Assembly (NCBI GenBank): GCA_021107495.1
Contig: JAIOSR010000122.1
Span: 1-6,104 of the forward strand
Length of the DNA: 6,104 bases
DNA from: Desulfobacterales bacterium
GTDB taxonomy: Bacteria > Desulfobacterota > DSM-4660 > Desulfatiglandales > Desulfatiglandaceae
Reading direction: 5' to 3'
Each line of letters begins with the position of its first letter. Position 1 is the stretch's first letter. Under the pieces are notes generated by a model, which had not been told where the DNA came from, ran no database searches, and worked only from the letters and a program-made list of their open reading frames with translations. Below are positions 4,642-6,104 of the stretch, one piece after another. Made by a program: the position numbers and the translations under genes.

Positions 4642-5616
4642 ATGGGTCAAAATAACTTTTTTTCAAAATGCGGTGTCCTTCCCATCCTTGTCCTGGTGTT
4701 TTTGTTTTTCTCGCCTGTTTCAGCCAGTGGCGAGCCTCGCGGAAAATTAATCATATTTCATGCAGGTTCTCTGGCAATTCCTTTCAAAGAAATGAGCATA
4801 GCATTTGAAAAGAAATATCCCGGTGTGAAGATATATCGAGAGGCTGCGGGTTCGCGTACATGCGCGCGCAAGATCACGGACTTGAAAAAGCCGTGTGATG
4901 TGATGGCCTCGGCAGATTATACGGTTATTGAAAATCTTCTCCTGCCTGATTATGCGGAATGGAATATCTCTTTTGCAACCAATGAGATGGCGATCATGCA
5001 CAGGGAAAATTCCAAGTATGCAAAGGAGATCAACGGAACGAACTGGCACGAGATTCTTTTCAGGAAGGGTGTGGAATACGGGCATTCCGATCCTAACTGT
5101 GATCCCTGCGGCTACCGGAGCCAGTTAGTCTGGCAATTGGCTGAAAAGTATTACCAGGTTCCGGGTCTGTATAAAAAACTGAGAGACAAATGCCCGCCGC
5201 GTAATGTTCGGCCCAAGGAGACCGATCTTATAGCCCTCTTGGAGGCGGGCGAGATTGATTATCTTTTCATATACAGGTCTGTGTGCGAGCAGCATCAAAT
5301 GCCTTTCGTGGTTCTGCCCGACGAGATAAATCTCAAGTCGGCGGCCCACGAGGCATTTTACAAACAGGCTTCGATTAAAATATCAGGGAAAAGGCCGGGC
5401 GAGTTCATCAAGAAGACCGGAAAACCAATGGTCTATGGCATAACGGTGCCAAAGGACGCCCCGAATAAAGAGACGGCCATTGCATTTGTGGCCTTTGTCG
5501 TGGGGCCTGATGGTCAGGCAATAATGAGGCGTAACGGCCAACCCCCGGTATCCCCTCCCAAGGCCACGGGAGGTTTAGACCTGATGCCCGTTCAATTAAG
5601 AACACTGGTCAAATGA
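4642..5616 (+). CDS. wtpA: WtpA-type tungstate/molybdate ABC transporter substrate-binding protein
   Basis: The 324-residue product has a signal peptide (1-28, VSA then SGEP). Its mature part follows the WtpA pattern throughout: KLIIFHAGSLAIPFKEM (35-51), the segment AAGSRTCARKITDL (68-81), DVMASADYTVIENLLLPDYA (86-105), WHEILFRKGVEYGHSDPN (135-152), DPCGYRS (154-160), RPKETDLIALLEAGEIDYLF (190-209), the PMVYGITVPKDAPN segment (262-275) and GQPPVSPP (299-306). Archaeal WtpA/ModA structures hold the metal with an Asp and a Glu carboxylate in addition to the four oxygens. D154 and a glutamate of the KETD/EAGE region are the candidates here, but I cannot assign them from sequence alone. It has six cysteines after the signal peptide (75, 85, 153, 156, 184, 215), unusual for this fold. 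AAGGAGA (4627-4633) precedes the start. The stop overlaps the wtpB start (ATGA). Confidence 0.9.
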   Translation: MGQNNFFSKCGVLPILVLVFLFFSPVSASGEPRGKLIIFHAGSLAIPFKEMSIAFEKKYPGVKIYREAAGSRTCARKITDLKKPCDVMASADYTVIENLLLPDYAEWNISFATNEMAIMHRENSKYAKEINGTNWHEILFRKGVEYGHSDPNCDPCGYRSQLVWQLAEKYYQVPGLYKKLRDKCPPRNVRPKETDLIALLEAGEIDYLFIYRSVCEQHQMPFVVLPDEINLKSAAHEAFYKQASIKISGKRPGEFIKKTGKPMVYGITVPKDAPNKETAIAFVAFVVGPDGQAIMRRNGQPPVSPPKATGGLDLMPVQLRTLVK

Positions 5617-6104
5617 AAAGTTTCAGTATTATATTTTCAGGTCTCAGCTTGATACTCGTCATATTGGTGGTGATCCCTTTAGCCAGTATGATCCTTAGCT
5701 CTGATCCGGAAATACTAAAAGCCACAATATCCGACCAGGAGGTAGTTTCATCCATACTCCTGACCCTTCGTTCCGCACTCTGGGCAACTCTTGTTAGTGT
5801 AATCTTTGGTATCCCACTTGCGTATCTTTTGGCCCGGCGAAATTTTCCGGGAAAAAGCATTGTCCAGGGACTTGTGGACCTGCCGGTGATGATTCCCCAC
5901 ACTGCCGCCGGTATTGCACTCCTTATGGTCTATGGCCGGAACTTTTTTATGGGCCAGGCCTTTGGAAAAGTGGGAGTGACATTCGTGGGCACAGAGGCGG
6001 GCATAAGTCTGGCCATGGCCTATGTTTCCCTGCCTTTTCTGGTAAATTCGGCCAAGGATGGCTTTCTGGCCGTGGATCCTAAATTAGAACGTGTGGCCCG
6101 TACA
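5613..6104 (+). CDS. wtpB: WtpB/ModB-type ABC transporter permease, 3' end outside window
   Basis: The ATG at 5613-5615 overlaps the wtpA stop in an ATGA junction, which implies translational coupling; no strong ribosome site is needed or seen. The 164 codons present give a first membrane span (about residues 4-27), a periplasmic stretch (SSDPEILKATISDQEVVSS), a second span with LLTLRSALWATLVSVIFGIP then LAYLLARRNFPGK, and DLPVMIPHTAAGIALLMVYG followed by further spans. 'LARR.FPGK......DLP.viPhtvaGiaLL..fG' is typical of molybdate/tungstate permeases (ModB/WtpB). The window ends inside the cytoplasmic EAA loop, at DPKLERVART, where LGA and the conserved Gly would be next. The ATPase WtpC is expected downstream but cannot be seen. 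Confidence 0.9.
   Translation, partial: MKSFSIIFSGLSLILVILVVIPLASMILSSDPEILKATISDQEVVSSILLTLRSALWATLVSVIFGIPLAYLLARRNFPGKSIVQGLVDLPVMIPHTAAGIALLMVYGRNFFMGQAFGKVGVTFVGTEAGISLAMAYVSLPFLVNSAKDGFLAVDPKLERVART

Noticed and set aside
855..5616. Several minus-strand and alternative-frame open stretches within the porin, tupA, regulator and wtpA genes
   Set aside because: They lie wholly inside well-supported genes, lack ribosome sites and show no recognisable protein pattern.
1..6104. Operator of the form TTAC-N6-GTAA, which I recall for tungstate regulators of sulfate reducers
   Set aside because: I looked at each GTAA by eye and found no clear match; the closest is the stretch around 490-503, with two mismatches overlapping the -35 element.
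1..6104. CRISPR arrays, tRNA or rRNA genes, complete insertion sequences
   Set aside because: No regularly spaced repeats, no cloverleaf-like sequence and no transposase were seen.

Overview
The window looks like a chromosomal piece of a Gram-negative anaerobe. Deltaproteobacteria/Desulfobacterota is my best guess, inferred from the style of the tungstate/molybdate proteins, the twin-arginine leader and the outer-membrane barrel; no marker gene is present to prove it. Base composition is moderate. From about 590 onward every recognisable gene is on the + strand, and most have strong Shine-Dalgarno sequences.

Layout. Positions 3-185 are the C-terminal end of a TonB-type protein. Facing it on the minus strand is a short reading frame (191-346) resembling the N-terminus of a DUF374 lysophospholipid acyltransferase that breaks off early. 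About 300 bases without an intact gene follow. They hold a promoter-like pair (490-518), a possible intrinsic terminator or attenuator (555-585), a 23-bp palindrome (589-611) and, directly after it, a 39-nt near-palindrome (612-650). Next is an unannotated remnant of a Mop/TOBE molybdate/tungstate-binding domain (657-833) that lacks its usual first strand.

The main cluster then runs: outer-membrane beta-barrel of the alginate-export/porin type (855-2225); TupA-type oxyanion-binding protein (2274-3152); a tiny ORF that is essentially a twin-arginine leader (3169-3291); an overlapping, frame-shifted small ORF with coding-like composition (3269-3478); a hairpin repeat (3542-3566); a promoter (3649-3677); a one-component regulator with an excisionase-like HTH and a COG1910-type periplasmic-binding-like sensor domain (3703-4638); a WtpA-type tungstate/molybdate-binding protein (4642-5616); and the start of its ABC permease WtpB (5613 to the window end).

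How it fits together (inference). The genes supply an outer-membrane channel, two periplasmic oxyanion-binding proteins from different families, an inner-membrane ABC importer and a cytoplasmic sensor/regulator. That would be a complete envelope route for tungstate (or molybdate) with its own control. The unusual parts are the porin, a TupA without adjacent TupB/TupC and with a changed signature motif, the broken Mop domain next to a palindrome, and the twin-arginine leader running into another frame. The word ATTACA occurs upstream of the porin unit, of tupA and of the regulator, which hints at a shared operator.
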